64,000 bases of DNA from the NCBI GenBank assembly GCA_022842845.1, contig JALHOT010000007.1, forward strand, positions 52,824-116,823. The letters run 5' to 3'. Position numbers and translations under genes: made by a program. This DNA comes from Cyclobacteriaceae bacterium. Its GTDB lineage: Bacteria > Bacteroidota > Bacteroidia > Cytophagales > Cyclobacteriaceae. The notes beneath the pieces are model-generated. The model saw nothing but the letters and a program-made list of their open reading frames with translations. It made no database searches and had not been told where the DNA came from. Positions 35,779 through 44,962 of the stretch are shown here, in pieces (positions within the stretch are counted from its first letter, which is position 1; each line of letters begins with the position of its first letter).

Positions 35779-36741
35779 TTATTCTGCCATTACCGGCCTT
35801 GCCATAATGGCTTTGGCGGTTGCCTCCATGATCTCGAAAGCACTTTCGGCCATGCGGTTTTCAGTATCCAGGGTTGGGTTTACCTCCACAATTTCCCAGG
35901 CACATACTTTAGGGCTCTTGGCCAATTCTTCATTCAGCACTTTGGCCTCATCCACAGTAAGTCCGTTAGGCACTGGTGTGCCGGTTCCTGTAGAGATGCG
36001 GCTATCCATGCTGTCCACATCGAAAGAAATATAGATGTAATCGCAATGATCAAGCATTTGAAGCGCCTTCTCAGCAATCTTAACCGGGCCAAGCTTTTTC
36101 ACATCTTCAGTTTCAATAAAACTGATGTTATGCTTATTGATCAAATAGTTTTCAGGCTTTTCGAAATCGCGAACAGAAATAAACACGATGTCTTCAGCAT
36201 AGATTTTTGGTCCTGCCACCCCTACGTTTTTCAATTGCTCCCAATACTCGATGGTTTCACCCTTTGGATCATTCACCTTACATTCCAAATTATCGAAACC
36301 ACAAGCCATGGCCAGGGGCATGCCATGCATATTACCGGAGGGTGTAGTGTAGGGTGAGTGTAGATCAGCATGGGCATCTATCCAAATGACCCCTAAACGT
36401 TTTTTGGGATAAGTTTTCTTGATACCTGCAATGGTCCCATAGGCAGTAGAGTGATCACCAGCCATGATGAGAGGGAAAAACTCATCAAAGAGTTGTTCAT
36501 AAACCTCCAAACAAACCCTTTCCTCCATGATCATCACACCATCAATAAATTTGGCGTGAGCATGTTCGGCACCATCGTAGAGCATTTCGTTTACGTTTTC
36601 TACTTCGATGGAATCGTACTGCTTAAAAAAGTCTGATTTTAGGTCAAGGCTGGCAATTTTCATAGCTTCCACACCAAGACTGGCCCCTCTGGTACCGGCA
36701 CCGATCTCTGACTTCACTTCTATGATCTTTATCTCTTTCAC
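35779..36741 (-). CDS. Arginase family enzyme (arginase-like)
   Basis: 320 aa ureohydrolase with two Mn ions. Metal ligands: GDHSTAYGT, WIDAHADLHSP and SFDVDSMDS. The stretch SGNMHGMPLA resembles the SGNxHGMP of arginases rather than agmatinases, so arginine to ornithine and urea is the better guess; hydrolysis of agmatine, the product of the divergent arginine decarboxylase, remains an alternative. It is divergent from speA with a 284-bp gap that may hold a structured leader. Confidence 0.85.
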   Translation of the reverse strand: MKEIKIIEVKSEIGAGTRGASLGVEAMKIASLDLKSDFFKQYDSIEVENVNEMLYDGAEHAHAKFIDGVMIMEERVCLEVYEQLFDEFFPLIMAGDHSTAYGTIAGIKKTYPKKRLGVIWIDAHADLHSPYTTPSGNMHGMPLAMACGFDNLECKVNDPKGETIEYWEQLKNVGVAGPKIYAEDIVFISVRDFEKPENYLINKHNISFIETEDVKKLGPVKIAEKALQMLDHCDYIYISFDVDSMDSRISTGTGTPVPNGLTVDEAKVLNEELAKSPKVCAWEIVEVNPTLDTENRMAESAFEIMEATAKAIMARPVMAE

Positions 36742-36769
36742 AAAAAATAGAATTAATGGTAATTGAATA

Positions 36770-36880
36770 TTAATAAACCGAGTAAATAGAAAAAATACAG
36801 AACAGACCCCAGCGACTTTAATAGTCGGGCAGTGCGTACAAGCCCGTGTAGGGAGGCACTGAAAATTGGCTGCTGTAACG
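36770..36880 (-). other. Possible structured leader RNA before the arginase gene
   Basis: The gap 36742-37025 holds no gene. On the minus strand it can form at least two hairpins: a 6-bp closing stem CAGTGC / GCACTG around a GC-rich loop (about 36830-36861), and CGACT / AGTCG (about 36811-36825). A CATCTTTG element (36913-36906) upstream resembles a -7 site and would give a leader of about 160 bases. I do not recognise a known riboswitch. Confidence 0.3.
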
Positions 36881-36902
36881 GTTTACCATAATTTGCTAGA
36901 CC

Positions 36903-36933
36903 TTGCAAAGATGGCAATTTTATGTGATTTTTG
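36903..36933 (+). promoter_or_regulatory. Possible promoter of speA
   Basis: TTG at 36903-36905 and GATTTTTG at 36926-36933 (one mismatch to TAnnTTTG) are 20 bases apart. Transcription would start near 36940 and leave a leader of about 85 bases before the start codon at 37026. Confidence 0.35.
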
Positions 36934-37025
36934 CACTCTTTCCCAATTCGTAAGGTGGTTTAGCGGCTAAAGTGCTGATTCTCATCATCGAATTGGCATT
37001 TTTCCATACCCTTATCAGCCAATAA

Positions 37026-38420
37026 ATGAAGAGTTACCGCGACCTGATTGAGCAAACCTTTGAGTTTCCACAGAAGGAGTTTAAAGTACGCGATCACGAA
37101 TTACTTTTTAACGATGTGCCCTTGATGGATATCGTAAAAGAGTATGGCACTCCCCTGAAGCTTACTTATTTGCCCAGAATCAGCGAAAATATTCGTTATG
37201 TCCAGGCAACCTTTCAAAATGCGATGGAGAAATCTAAGTACAATGGCACCTACACTTACTGCTATTGCACTAAATCTTCTCACTTTTCTTTTGTGATGGA
37301 GGAAGCACTCAAGAACAAGAATGTGCACATGGAAACATCTTCCTCTTTTGATATACCGATTGTTCGCTCGCTCTACAATAAAGGAAAGGTTACTAAAGAT
37401 ACATATGTACTCTGTAATGGCTTTAAACGTCCATTGTACATGCAGTATATTACTGAGTTGCTTAACGATGGCTTCAAGAATTGCATTCCCATTCTCGACA
37501 ATTTATACGAAATGGATCACTATGAAGCTGGCGTAAATGTTCCCTATAAAGTGGGCATCAGGGTGGCTGCCGATGAAGAACCCAATTTTGAGTTCTATAC
37601 TTCACGCCTGGGCATTCGCTACAGCGACATCAACAGTTACTACAAAGAAAAAATAGAAAAGAGCGAAAAAGCTGAACTGAAGCTTTTGCACTTTTTTATC
37701 AATACAGGTATTAAAGACACTGCCTATTACTGGAGTGAGCTGAGCCGCTTCGTGTTTAAGTATTGTGAACTGAAAAAGATTTGTCCAACGCTTGATTCAA
37801 TTGATATTGGTGGCGGATTTCCTATTAAGACATCTCTAACGTTTCAGTACGATTACAAATACATGATCGAACAGATCGTGGAGAATATCAAATGGATTTG
37901 TGATAAGAACAACGTACCCGTTCCGCACATCTATACAGAATTTGGTAGCTATACCGTTGGCGAAAGTGGTGCCGTATTGTACCAGATCATCAACGAAAAG
38001 TTGCAGAACGACAAGGAGCTATGGTACATGATTGACGGTTCTTTCATTACACATTTACCTGATGCCTGGGGCCTAAGCCAAAAATATATCCTATTAGCAC
38101 TCAATAAGTGGGATGACCCCTACCATAAAGTAAACATGGGAGGTCTTACCTGCGATAGTCAGGACTATTACAATTCTGAAGCGCATACAGGTGAGGTTTT
38201 CTTACCCATGCGAAATGATGAAGAGCAATTGTACGTTGGTTTCTTTCATACAGGTGCTTACCAGGAATCTTTGGGGGGCTACGGAGGTATTCAACACTGC
38301 TTGATCCCTGCTCCTAAACATGTTTTGATTGACCGTAATGAAGATGGCGAGATAACCACCAAACTTTTTGCTGCTGAACAAAGTAGCGAAAGTATGATGA
38401 AATTGTTGGGATACGCCTAA
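37026..38420 (+). CDS. speA: Arginine decarboxylase, short fold-III form
   Basis: 464 aa PLP enzyme of the alanine-racemase-like fold. The PLP lysine is in YTYCYCTKSSHF; the phosphate-binding loop is IDIGGGFPIKTS; EFGSYTVGESG and CDSQDYY complete the active site at the dimer interface. The sequence type is the one usually named arginine decarboxylase in Bacteroidota. It is much shorter than the E. coli SpeA (about 630-660 aa), lacking its extra domains. The product agmatine leads to putrescine. It is divergent from the arginase-like gene. Confidence 0.85.
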   Translation: MKSYRDLIEQTFEFPQKEFKVRDHELLFNDVPLMDIVKEYGTPLKLTYLPRISENIRYVQATFQNAMEKSKYNGTYTYCYCTKSSHFSFVMEEALKNKNVHMETSSSFDIPIVRSLYNKGKVTKDTYVLCNGFKRPLYMQYITELLNDGFKNCIPILDNLYEMDHYEAGVNVPYKVGIRVAADEEPNFEFYTSRLGIRYSDINSYYKEKIEKSEKAELKLLHFFINTGIKDTAYYWSELSRFVFKYCELKKICPTLDSIDIGGGFPIKTSLTFQYDYKYMIEQIVENIKWICDKNNVPVPHIYTEFGSYTVGESGAVLYQIINEKLQNDKELWYMIDGSFITHLPDAWGLSQKYILLALNKWDDPYHKVNMGGLTCDSQDYYNSEAHTGEVFLPMRNDEEQLYVGFFHTGAYQESLGGYGGIQHCLIPAPKHVLIDRNEDGEITTKLFAAEQSSESMMKLLGYA

Positions 38421-38469
38421 CCTCATCAACGGTTATCACTGATAAATGCTTTTTAAGAAACATGGTAAT

Positions 38470-40107
38470 ATGAAACCATGGATAATACTTTTTAGCCTAA
38501 TCCTCATCATTTTCGGTGCTTGCCACGAAAGGCAAGCGTACGATGTCATTATTAGAGGCGGTGACGTTTATGATGGCAGCGGACAAGCTCCTACCACCAC
38601 TGATGTCGGCATCCTGGCTGATACCATTGCATTCATTGGTGATCTTTCCTCTGCCAAGGCCTTCAAAGAAATTGATGCTAAAGGCCTTGCTGTTGCGCCC
38701 GGTTTTATCAACATGTTAAGTTGGGGCGATAGGAGTTTGCTCATGGATGGTCGGTCCCTGTCTGACATTAAACAAGGCGTTACACTTGAAATCTTTGGTG
38801 AAGGCTGGTCACCCGGTCCGGTAAAACGAAATACGACTATTCCTGTTGATAGTCTATGGACAACACTGAATGGCTACTTGCAATGGCTTATAAAAAAAGG
38901 TGTAAGTCCAAACGTAGCCTCCTTCATAGGGCACACTACCGTAAGGCATTATGTGATGGAGCATGACAATCGTGCGGCAACGCCAGAGGAGTTGGACGAA
39001 ATGAAAGAGCTCGTTCGTCAAGCTATGGAAGAAGGGGCTCTAGGCCTTGGTACTTCTCTTATCTATGCTCCGGCCAATTATGCCCCGACAAAGGAGTTAA
39101 TTGAACTGGCTAAAGTGGCTTCAGCTTATCAAGGCATTTACGTTACCCACATGCGCAGTGAAAGTGATTTCATTTTAGATGCACTTAACGAGACCCTCCG
39201 CATTGCAAACGAAGCCAACATTCCTGCAGAGATCTACCACTTAAAAATTAATCACGAACGTAATTGGAATAAGATTGATACAGTACTCGCAAAAATAGAT
39301 AGTGCACAAAAAGCCGGGTTAAAAATTACCGCCAATATGTATCCATACGCTGCAAGCAACACATCCTTATTGGCAAGACTCCCCACCTGGGTACAAGAAG
39401 GTGGTGCAAAAGAGATGCGCAAAAAACTTCGCAATCCGGCCATTAGAAAAAAAGTATTGGATGAAATGCGCAATGGCATTCCATCAAAAAATGCTGATCC
39501 AAAAGATGTTATGATTCTTGGTTTCAGACTTGATTCACTTAATAATTTATACCGAGGCAAGCGCTTGGATGAAGTTGCCCACATACACGGCAAGGATGCT
39601 GACGAAACATTAATTGATTTGTTGCTTTTGGATAAGTCACCCGCGGCAGGGGTTTACTTCTTAATATCAGAAGCTAACATGAAACGTATGCTCCAACTGC
39701 CTTATGTGAGTATTGGCTCGGATGGTGCCTCTTTAAACGAAGCAACCGGCTTGGCAGATTTTGGCATGGTTCACCCACGCACCTACGGCACATTTGCCAG
39801 AGTGCTTGGCAAGTACAGCCGAGAGGAGAAAATATTAACACTTCAAGAAGCCATACATCGAATGACCGGATTACCGGCTGCAAGATTAGCCATTGCCAAA
39901 AGAGGGCTGATAAAAGCAGGATACTTCGCTGACCTGTGCATTTTCGACCCCAACACAATTCAAGATAATGCAACCTACGAAGATCCTCATCGGTATGCGA
40001 CCGGCATGGTACATGTCTTTGTTAACGGTGAACAAGTACTTGATCACGGTGAGCATAGAGGAATCTATCCAGGCAGAATTGTTTATGGTGCCGGAAAGAA
40101 AAAATAG
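38470..40107 (+). CDS. D-aminoacylase family amidohydrolase, lipoprotein
   Basis: 545 aa from the ATG at 38470; an earlier ATG at 38446 is open, but the later one gives a clean lipoprotein signal (ILIIFGAC). The amidohydrolase fold begins YDVIIRGGDVYDGSG. Typical N-acyl-D-amino-acid deacylase features are APGFINMLSWGD, THMRSESDFI and, near the C-terminus, a composite-domain end with LCIFDPNTIQDNATYEDPHRYATG. The first metal motif reads NMLSWGD instead of the usual HxH/D pattern, so metal binding may be altered. Likely periplasmic; substrates may be N-acyl-D-amino acids or cell-wall peptides. Confidence 0.8.
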   Translation: MKPWIILFSLILIIFGACHERQAYDVIIRGGDVYDGSGQAPTTTDVGILADTIAFIGDLSSAKAFKEIDAKGLAVAPGFINMLSWGDRSLLMDGRSLSDIKQGVTLEIFGEGWSPGPVKRNTTIPVDSLWTTLNGYLQWLIKKGVSPNVASFIGHTTVRHYVMEHDNRAATPEELDEMKELVRQAMEEGALGLGTSLIYAPANYAPTKELIELAKVASAYQGIYVTHMRSESDFILDALNETLRIANEANIPAEIYHLKINHERNWNKIDTVLAKIDSAQKAGLKITANMYPYAASNTSLLARLPTWVQEGGAKEMRKKLRNPAIRKKVLDEMRNGIPSKNADPKDVMILGFRLDSLNNLYRGKRLDEVAHIHGKDADETLIDLLLLDKSPAAGVYFLISEANMKRMLQLPYVSIGSDGASLNEATGLADFGMVHPRTYGTFARVLGKYSREEKILTLQEAIHRMTGLPAARLAIAKRGLIKAGYFADLCIFDPNTIQDNATYEDPHRYATGMVHVFVNGEQVLDHGEHRGIYPGRIVYGAGKKK

Positions 40108-40122
40108 TTGTTAATTAGCTAC

Positions 40123-40695
40123 ATGACTATTCTTCAGGCAATAGAAAAACATATCACGCTATCTAAAGAAGAAGGGAATTATTTGTTATCCATTCTTGAT
40201 GCGAAAGTGCTTAAGCAGGGAGAGTTCATTGAAACTGCCGGAAAGATCACAGAGCATTTCATTTATGTAAAAAGTGGCTGCTTAATGACGTACTACACTA
40301 ACGAGCAAGCTCATGATCATGTGATTCAATTTGCTATGCCCAATTGGTGGACAGGCGACCTTAATAGTTTTACTAAACAAGTTGTATCAGCTTACTCTAC
40401 CAGGGCCTTGGCTGACAGTGAAGTACTTCTTATTCAGAAAAAAGATTTAGATACACTATTGGATAGATTCCCTGTTTTTGAAAAATACTTTCGGATTATT
40501 TTTCAAAATTCTTTGATTACACACCAAAACAGAATTGTGCAGAATATTGCAGCCACTGCTGAAGTGCGTTATCTGGAATTTCAAAAAAAATACCCCAGTC
40601 TGGAACAATATGTTCCCCTCAAATACATAGCTTCTTATTTGGGTATAACCCCTGAATTTTTGAGCAAAATCAGGCGTAGACTCATGGAACGCTAG
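40123..40695 (+). CDS. Crp/Fnr family transcription regulator
   Basis: 190 aa from the ATG at 40123; the frame opens at TTG 40108 directly after the previous stop, but the ATG is preferred. N-terminal cyclic-nucleotide-binding-like barrel (about 15-125, KSGCLMTYYTNEQAHDHVIQ) and a C-terminal HTH (YIASYLGITPEFLSKIRRRL). The helix linking them is VQNIAATAEVRYLEF. Bacteroidota Crp-like regulators of this type are usually not cAMP-dependent. Directly downstream are a 16-bp direct repeat and yceI, a likely target. Confidence 0.88.
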   Translation: MTILQAIEKHITLSKEEGNYLLSILDAKVLKQGEFIETAGKITEHFIYVKSGCLMTYYTNEQAHDHVIQFAMPNWWTGDLNSFTKQVVSAYSTRALADSEVLLIQKKDLDTLLDRFPVFEKYFRIIFQNSLITHQNRIVQNIAATAEVRYLEFQKKYPSLEQYVPLKYIASYLGITPEFLSKIRRRLMER

Positions 40696-40698
40696 TTT

Positions 40699-40745
40699 CT
40701 TAATCTAGTTCAAGATATCCCTAACTCATCTTAATCCAGTTCAAG
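40699..40745. promoter_or_regulatory. Direct repeat CTTAATCYAGTTCAAG upstream of yceI
   Basis: Two copies, 40699-40714 and 40730-40745, identical at 15 of 16 positions and 31 bases apart (about three helical turns). They lie between the Crp-type regulator and yceI (start 40807). This is the arrangement of operator half-sites on one DNA face; the binding protein is unknown, the adjacent regulator being the natural candidate. Confidence 0.45.
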
Positions 40746-40806
40746 TGCTGGAGGGAATGCCATGTGCGACATTTGTGTTGTAATTGAAACAAACAAAAAG
40801 ATCAAT

Positions 40807-41334
40807 ATGGCAACAACAAAATGGGGCATTGACCCAACACACACAGAAGTACAGTTTAAAGTGAAGCACTTGGTTATTGCAACTGTAACCGGTTTCTTCA
40901 AAAAATTCAGCGGTAGCGTAGAAAGCAGCAGCGATGATTTCGATGGTTCAACAGTAAGCTTTAGCCTCGATGTAAACAGCATCGATACTAATCAAACTGA
41001 CCGTGATGCCCACTTGAAGTCACCTGATTTCTTTGCAGCTGAGCAGTATCCTACTGTTGATTTCAAAGGTACTATTAAGAAGGTATCTGGTAATGACTAC
41101 AAATTAGTAGGTGACTTAACCATGCGTGGTACCACTAAAGCAGTTGAATTATCTGCTGAATTTGGTGGAATTATGGTAGATCCCTGGGGAAATACAAAAG
41201 CAGGCTTCGAGATCAACGGTAAAGTAAACCGCAAAGATTTTGGTTTGAACTGGAGCGCTGTAACTGAAGCCGGTGGTGTAGTGGTGAGTGATGAAGTAAA
41301 ACTTCACTTAAACGTAGAGTTAGCAAAAGGCTAA
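40807..41334 (+). CDS. YceI family protein
   Basis: 175 aa from the ATG at 40807 (MATTKWGIDPTHTEVQF); a frame opening at 40762 has no family similarity in its extra residues. The lipocalin-like YceI fold is shown by DPTHTEVQFKVKHLVIATVTG, the middle LKSPDFFAAEQYPTVDFKG and GNDYKLVGDLTMRGTTK, with the end FGLNWSAVTEAGGVVVSDEVKL. Members bind isoprenoid-like lipids in a barrel. There is no signal peptide, so this copy is cytoplasmic, unlike E. coli YceI. A terminator follows. Confidence 0.92.
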   Translation: MATTKWGIDPTHTEVQFKVKHLVIATVTGFFKKFSGSVESSSDDFDGSTVSFSLDVNSIDTNQTDRDAHLKSPDFFAAEQYPTVDFKGTIKKVSGNDYKLVGDLTMRGTTKAVELSAEFGGIMVDPWGNTKAGFEINGKVNRKDFGLNWSAVTEAGGVVVSDEVKLHLNVELAKG

Positions 41335-41356
41335 TTTGAAGAATTCACATCAGACG

Positions 41357-41386
41357 AAAGCCCTTCTCATAGCGAGGGGCTTTTTT
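41357..41386 (+). terminator. Rho-independent terminator after yceI
   Basis: AAAGCCCTTC (41357-41366) pairs with GAGGGGCTTT (41374-41383), with one G-T pair, followed by TTTTT (41381-41386). It lies 22 bp after the stop. Confidence 0.88.
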
Positions 41387-41437
41387 GTTATTCTGCAACC
41401 CTGACATACTAAAACATGAGAATCCGATATAAATGTC

Positions 41438-41445
41438 TATCTTTG
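41438..41445 (+). promoter_or_regulatory. Possible -7 element of the RNA helicase gene
   Basis: TATCTTTG matches TAnnTTTG exactly. The start codon is at 41554, so the leader would be about 100 bases. The leader can form GAGGC / GCCTC near its end. A long leader is common for cold-induced DEAD-box genes. No TTG was found at the expected distance upstream. Confidence 0.4.
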
Positions 41446-41553
41446 TACTGTCAGCAATCATAAGTCAATAATAAAATTCAAATACATCCTTTCGCTGACT
41501 TCTAAAGAGGCATCATTAAAATCAATACAGCGCCTCGTGTAACAAAATAATAC

Positions 41554-42855
41554 ATGTCATTTTCATCATTACAGTTAATAGAACCCATCGCGAAAGCGTT
41601 GCAAGCAGAAGGTTATACTAAACCCACCCCTATTCAAGAAAAAGCCATACCCGTTCTTTTAGAAAGAAAAGATTTACTGGGTTGCGCACAAACCGGAACG
41701 GGTAAAACAGCAGCTTTTGCTATACCCATTCTTCAATTATTACATCAGGACGAACTTTATAAAAAAGGACCCTCTGGTATCAAAGCATTGATTCTAACCC
41801 CCACCAGAGAGTTGGCCATCCAGATTGGAGACAGCTTTTCTGCGTATGGTAAATTCCTTCGCATCAAACACACGGTTATCTTCGGTGGTGTTTCTCAAAA
41901 AGCACAAACCGATGCCCTGCGTGGCGGGGTTGACATTTTGATTGCTACACCAGGTCGTTTATTGGATTTGATCAACCAACGTTTTGTCAAGTTAGATCAA
42001 CTCAAAATGTTTGTACTGGATGAAGCCGATCGCATGCTAGACATGGGTTTTATTCACGATGTTAAAAAGGTAATCGCAAAAATTCCAGCTAAGCGTCAAA
42101 CACTTTTCTTTTCGGCTACCATGCCTAAAGAAATTGCAGAGTTGGCTAATACCATTTTAACGAATCCAGTAAGGGTTGAAGTTGCTCCAGTATCCTCAAC
42201 TGCCAATACCATTACACAATCACTTTACCTGGTTGATAAAAAAGACAAAAGAAAGTTATTACAACACGTATTGACTGAGCTTTCCATCAAGCGTGCCCTT
42301 GTCTTTACCCGAACGAAACACGGGGCTGATAAAGTGGTGAAAGAATTAAATCAAGCAGGTGTGAGTGCCGAAGCTATTCATGGTAATAAATCACAGAATG
42401 CAAGACAACGGGCACTTACTAATTTTAAAGCCTCGACCATTCGCGTTTTAGTAGCTACCGACATTGCAGCACGCGGTATTGACGTTGATGATTTAACACA
42501 CGTAATCAATTATGAAATACCCAATATTCCGGAAACCTATGTGCACAGGATAGGCAGAACCGGAAGAGCCGGTGCCAGCGGTATCTCCATTTCCTTTTGT
42601 GATGCAGAAGAACAGGAATTTATTGCTGACATTCAAAAGTTGATTGGCAAGCCCATACCAATGGCGGTGTCAAATCCATATGCCATGGTGCGCGATGGAT
42701 TTACCTCACGTGCTCCAAAACCCCAAAGACAAAGCCCTAAGAAAACAAGCCGTAACGGAGAGCAAAGATCTAAACACCCTAAAACTGGAGAAGCCAAAAA
42801 AAAGAAGTGGTTCGGAGCAAAGAAATCGAACAGTAATTTCAAGAAGAGCACTTAG
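41554..42855 (+). CDS. DEAD-box RNA helicase, RhlE type
   Basis: 433 aa ATP-dependent RNA helicase, active in rRNA maturation or mRNA decay in the cytoplasm. Motifs: Q motif GYTKPTPIQEKAIP, Walker A CAQTGTGKTAAF, PTRELAIQI, VLDEADRMLDMGF, FSATMP, and HRIGRTGRAG. The C-terminal tail (about 380-433) is basic with many Lys, Arg and Ser, as in RhlE. The stop codon lies inside the terminator hairpin at 42841-42865, which is shared with the convergent addB-like gene. Confidence 0.93.
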   Translation: MSFSSLQLIEPIAKALQAEGYTKPTPIQEKAIPVLLERKDLLGCAQTGTGKTAAFAIPILQLLHQDELYKKGPSGIKALILTPTRELAIQIGDSFSAYGKFLRIKHTVIFGGVSQKAQTDALRGGVDILIATPGRLLDLINQRFVKLDQLKMFVLDEADRMLDMGFIHDVKKVIAKIPAKRQTLFFSATMPKEIAELANTILTNPVRVEVAPVSSTANTITQSLYLVDKKDKRKLLQHVLTELSIKRALVFTRTKHGADKVVKELNQAGVSAEAIHGNKSQNARQRALTNFKASTIRVLVATDIAARGIDVDDLTHVINYEIPNIPETYVHRIGRTGRAGASGISISFCDAEEQEFIADIQKLIGKPIPMAVSNPYAMVRDGFTSRAPKPQRQSPKKTSRNGEQRSKHPKTGEAKKKKWFGAKKSNSNFKKST

Positions 42856-42867
42856 TGCTCTTCTTTT
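42841..42867 (+). terminator. Bidirectional terminator shared by helicase and addB-like genes
   Basis: AAGAAGAGCAC (42841-42851) and GTGCTCTTCTT (42855-42865) form a perfect 11-bp stem with a 3-base loop. It is followed by TTATTTT on the plus strand. It overlaps the last codons of the helicase gene and touches the stop of the minus-strand gene at 42866, so no bases are wasted between the two genes. Confidence 0.85.
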
Positions 42868-44851
42868 ATTTTCTATAGCATAAGGACTTATAATCGCAAT
42901 ACTTGCAATTATCCAGGTTCTTGGTCTGCTCAAAGGAGATAGCAGGATCAAAAAGTTCGTTGAGCATCTCCATTAAATGGTCTTTAAAGGCAGGCATCAG
43001 CGACTGCGCATTTTGCACACGTTCCCTCTCCATGTATAATCCAAACTGAAATGACTTATCAAATAAGTTTTTGCGATTGATCAGCCCCGGCACCACTTTT
43101 ACCGAGTTTCCTTCAGGCAAAGATTCTATGTACAACAAGGCGTACATAAGGGTTTGAAAAGCAGCCTTATTACGTTTGCCTTCTCTATCAAATAAACTTT
43201 TAATCGTATTAAAAGTCAATTCATCACTACCCGTTTTATAATCGACAATGCGTACCACATCTTCTTTTTTATCAATCCTGTCGATAACACCTGTAATGTT
43301 AATCGTATGTGGTGCAAAATCAATCTCTGCTGTATACACAAGACCTTCTCGCTCTAACGCTTCTATGTGAAATGGCGCGTAGGCTTTATCCAACTCTAGA
43401 ATTCTTTCAGCAAAGCGCTTAACAATTTCACGTACTACCAGTCGCTGACCTTTGTAAACAAGTTCTCGCTTACTGCCTAGACTATATGCTTCTCTAAAAA
43501 CTTCATCAATAATGAACATGAGTTCAGCTTCATACTTTTCAAAGTCTGTAATTTGAACGATGGACGACTTATTTTTTTGCTGCAGGCGTACATAAAAGCG
43601 TTCAACTACTTTATGAAGAAAGTCACCTAGCACTCTATTATCTAAATCCTCTTCAATTTCATCTGCTACTTTAATACCAGCTACATATCGAAAGTAAAAC
43701 CGTAATTGACATTCGATATAAGCATTTAATGCTGAAGGCGACAAGCCCATGCGTTTTCCCTGAGGTAAAGTCAGCTTGATGAGCTGCTGCATAATTTCTT
43801 CATTCTTGAGAATGAGAATTTCCTGCCATGGTTTGGGCTGAATGGTGTTGTGTAAAACTTGTTCTTGAATGGTCAGTCCAGATTCAGAAATAAGTTGTTG
43901 CAGGTAACGACTCATTTCTCCCTGACCTAGTACATCTGTTTCAGTATTATAAAAAAGATTGACAGACTCAGCCCTTTGTATAGCCCTGTAAAAAAGATAT
44001 GCATACATAGCATCCTGGTGGGCCGAGGTTGGCAACCCATAGGCCTTTCTTACATTATGGGGAATGTAAGAACCCTTACTGCTTCCAGAAGGTAAAGAGC
44101 CTTCGTTGAGCGACAAGATCATGACATGCTTAAAATCAAGATTTCGGGTTTCCAGCACGCCCATAATCTGTAAGCCTTCCAAAGGTTCTCCTGCAAAAGG
44201 AATGCGCTCGGCCCTTACCAACTGTGCGAATAAACGCTGGAAAGATTTTAAGGCTTTCTTTCTGCTTTCGTGAACCAATAAATCATCACCCATGATCAGT
44301 TGCAGGCGATTAATAAAAGAATAATAATGAAAAGCATATTCTTTATCGAGATCACTGATGGTGGCATTAGACCCAATAACTTCTATAATTTGTTGAAAGT
44401 ATATAAGGATATTTTTAGCATGGACTTCAACAAAAATCTGTTTACAGATTGGCGGCAGATCAATAAGCCGTTCAATGGGAATATCAACAAGATTATCTTT
44501 TATTAAATTCTTTCTGAATGTATTGGTTTGGTCATTGGTAATGGCCAGCAAGTAGGGATGCTGTAAAAGTGCGATCACAGGTCGAAAGTGAAAAGCGTTT
44601 GTTTCGAGACTAAGTTGCAAGTCAAAGAGCAGCTCAACAAAATTATACATGGGTGAACTTGACAAAGGAAAGCCCATGGTAATGTTCAATTTGCCTGCTT
44701 CTTCTGGTATGCTGTTCAATACAGGTAAGAGCATTTTCTCGTCCGGTAATACAATGAGGGTTTCTTCTGCCTTCCAGCCGTTTTGCAAATTTTCTTTGAG
44801 CAACTGGGCCATCACTTTTACCTGGCCGATAGGCTGCGCAGCACCAATCAC
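42866..44851 (-). CDS. AddB-like helicase-nuclease, C-terminal part (after in-frame stop)
   Basis: 661 aa from GTG 44851, the first usable start; the frame is open back to the stop codon at 44965-44963. It carries the helicase-like middle part (MGFPLSSSPMYNF, HVMILSLNEGSLPSG) and a C-terminal PD-(D/E)XK nuclease with GVIDRIDKKEDVVRIVDYKTG. Cys residues in NAYIECQLRF and at the C-terminus (NCKYCDYKSLC) fit the Fe-S cluster of AddB nucleases. Together with 44963-45757 it forms one 963-codon AddB-like gene. Without readthrough, or separate initiation at this weak start, this part would be lost. Confidence 0.85.
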   Translation of the reverse strand: MIGAAQPIGQVKVMAQLLKENLQNGWKAEETLIVLPDEKMLLPVLNSIPEEAGKLNITMGFPLSSSPMYNFVELLFDLQLSLETNAFHFRPVIALLQHPYLLAITNDQTNTFRKNLIKDNLVDIPIERLIDLPPICKQIFVEVHAKNILIYFQQIIEVIGSNATISDLDKEYAFHYYSFINRLQLIMGDDLLVHESRKKALKSFQRLFAQLVRAERIPFAGEPLEGLQIMGVLETRNLDFKHVMILSLNEGSLPSGSSKGSYIPHNVRKAYGLPTSAHQDAMYAYLFYRAIQRAESVNLFYNTETDVLGQGEMSRYLQQLISESGLTIQEQVLHNTIQPKPWQEILILKNEEIMQQLIKLTLPQGKRMGLSPSALNAYIECQLRFYFRYVAGIKVADEIEEDLDNRVLGDFLHKVVERFYVRLQQKNKSSIVQITDFEKYEAELMFIIDEVFREAYSLGSKRELVYKGQRLVVREIVKRFAERILELDKAYAPFHIEALEREGLVYTAEIDFAPHTINITGVIDRIDKKEDVVRIVDYKTGSDELTFNTIKSLFDREGKRNKAAFQTLMYALLYIESLPEGNSVKVVPGLINRKNLFDKSFQFGLYMERERVQNAQSLMPAFKDHLMEMLNELFDPAISFEQTKNLDNCKYCDYKSLCYRK

Positions 44852-44962
44852 CTGTACAGTCGTTTTATTGACAATCTTCTCCTGAATGCCCGCATGAAAC
44901 TGATCCGGAAATGTTTTACCTAATACACTGTGTTTTTTATATTCTCTGAAAAATGCGCCCGC

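Noticed and set aside
35779..36741. Agmatinase as the primary call
   Set aside because: The SGNMHGMP pattern fits arginases better; agmatinase is kept only as an alternative.
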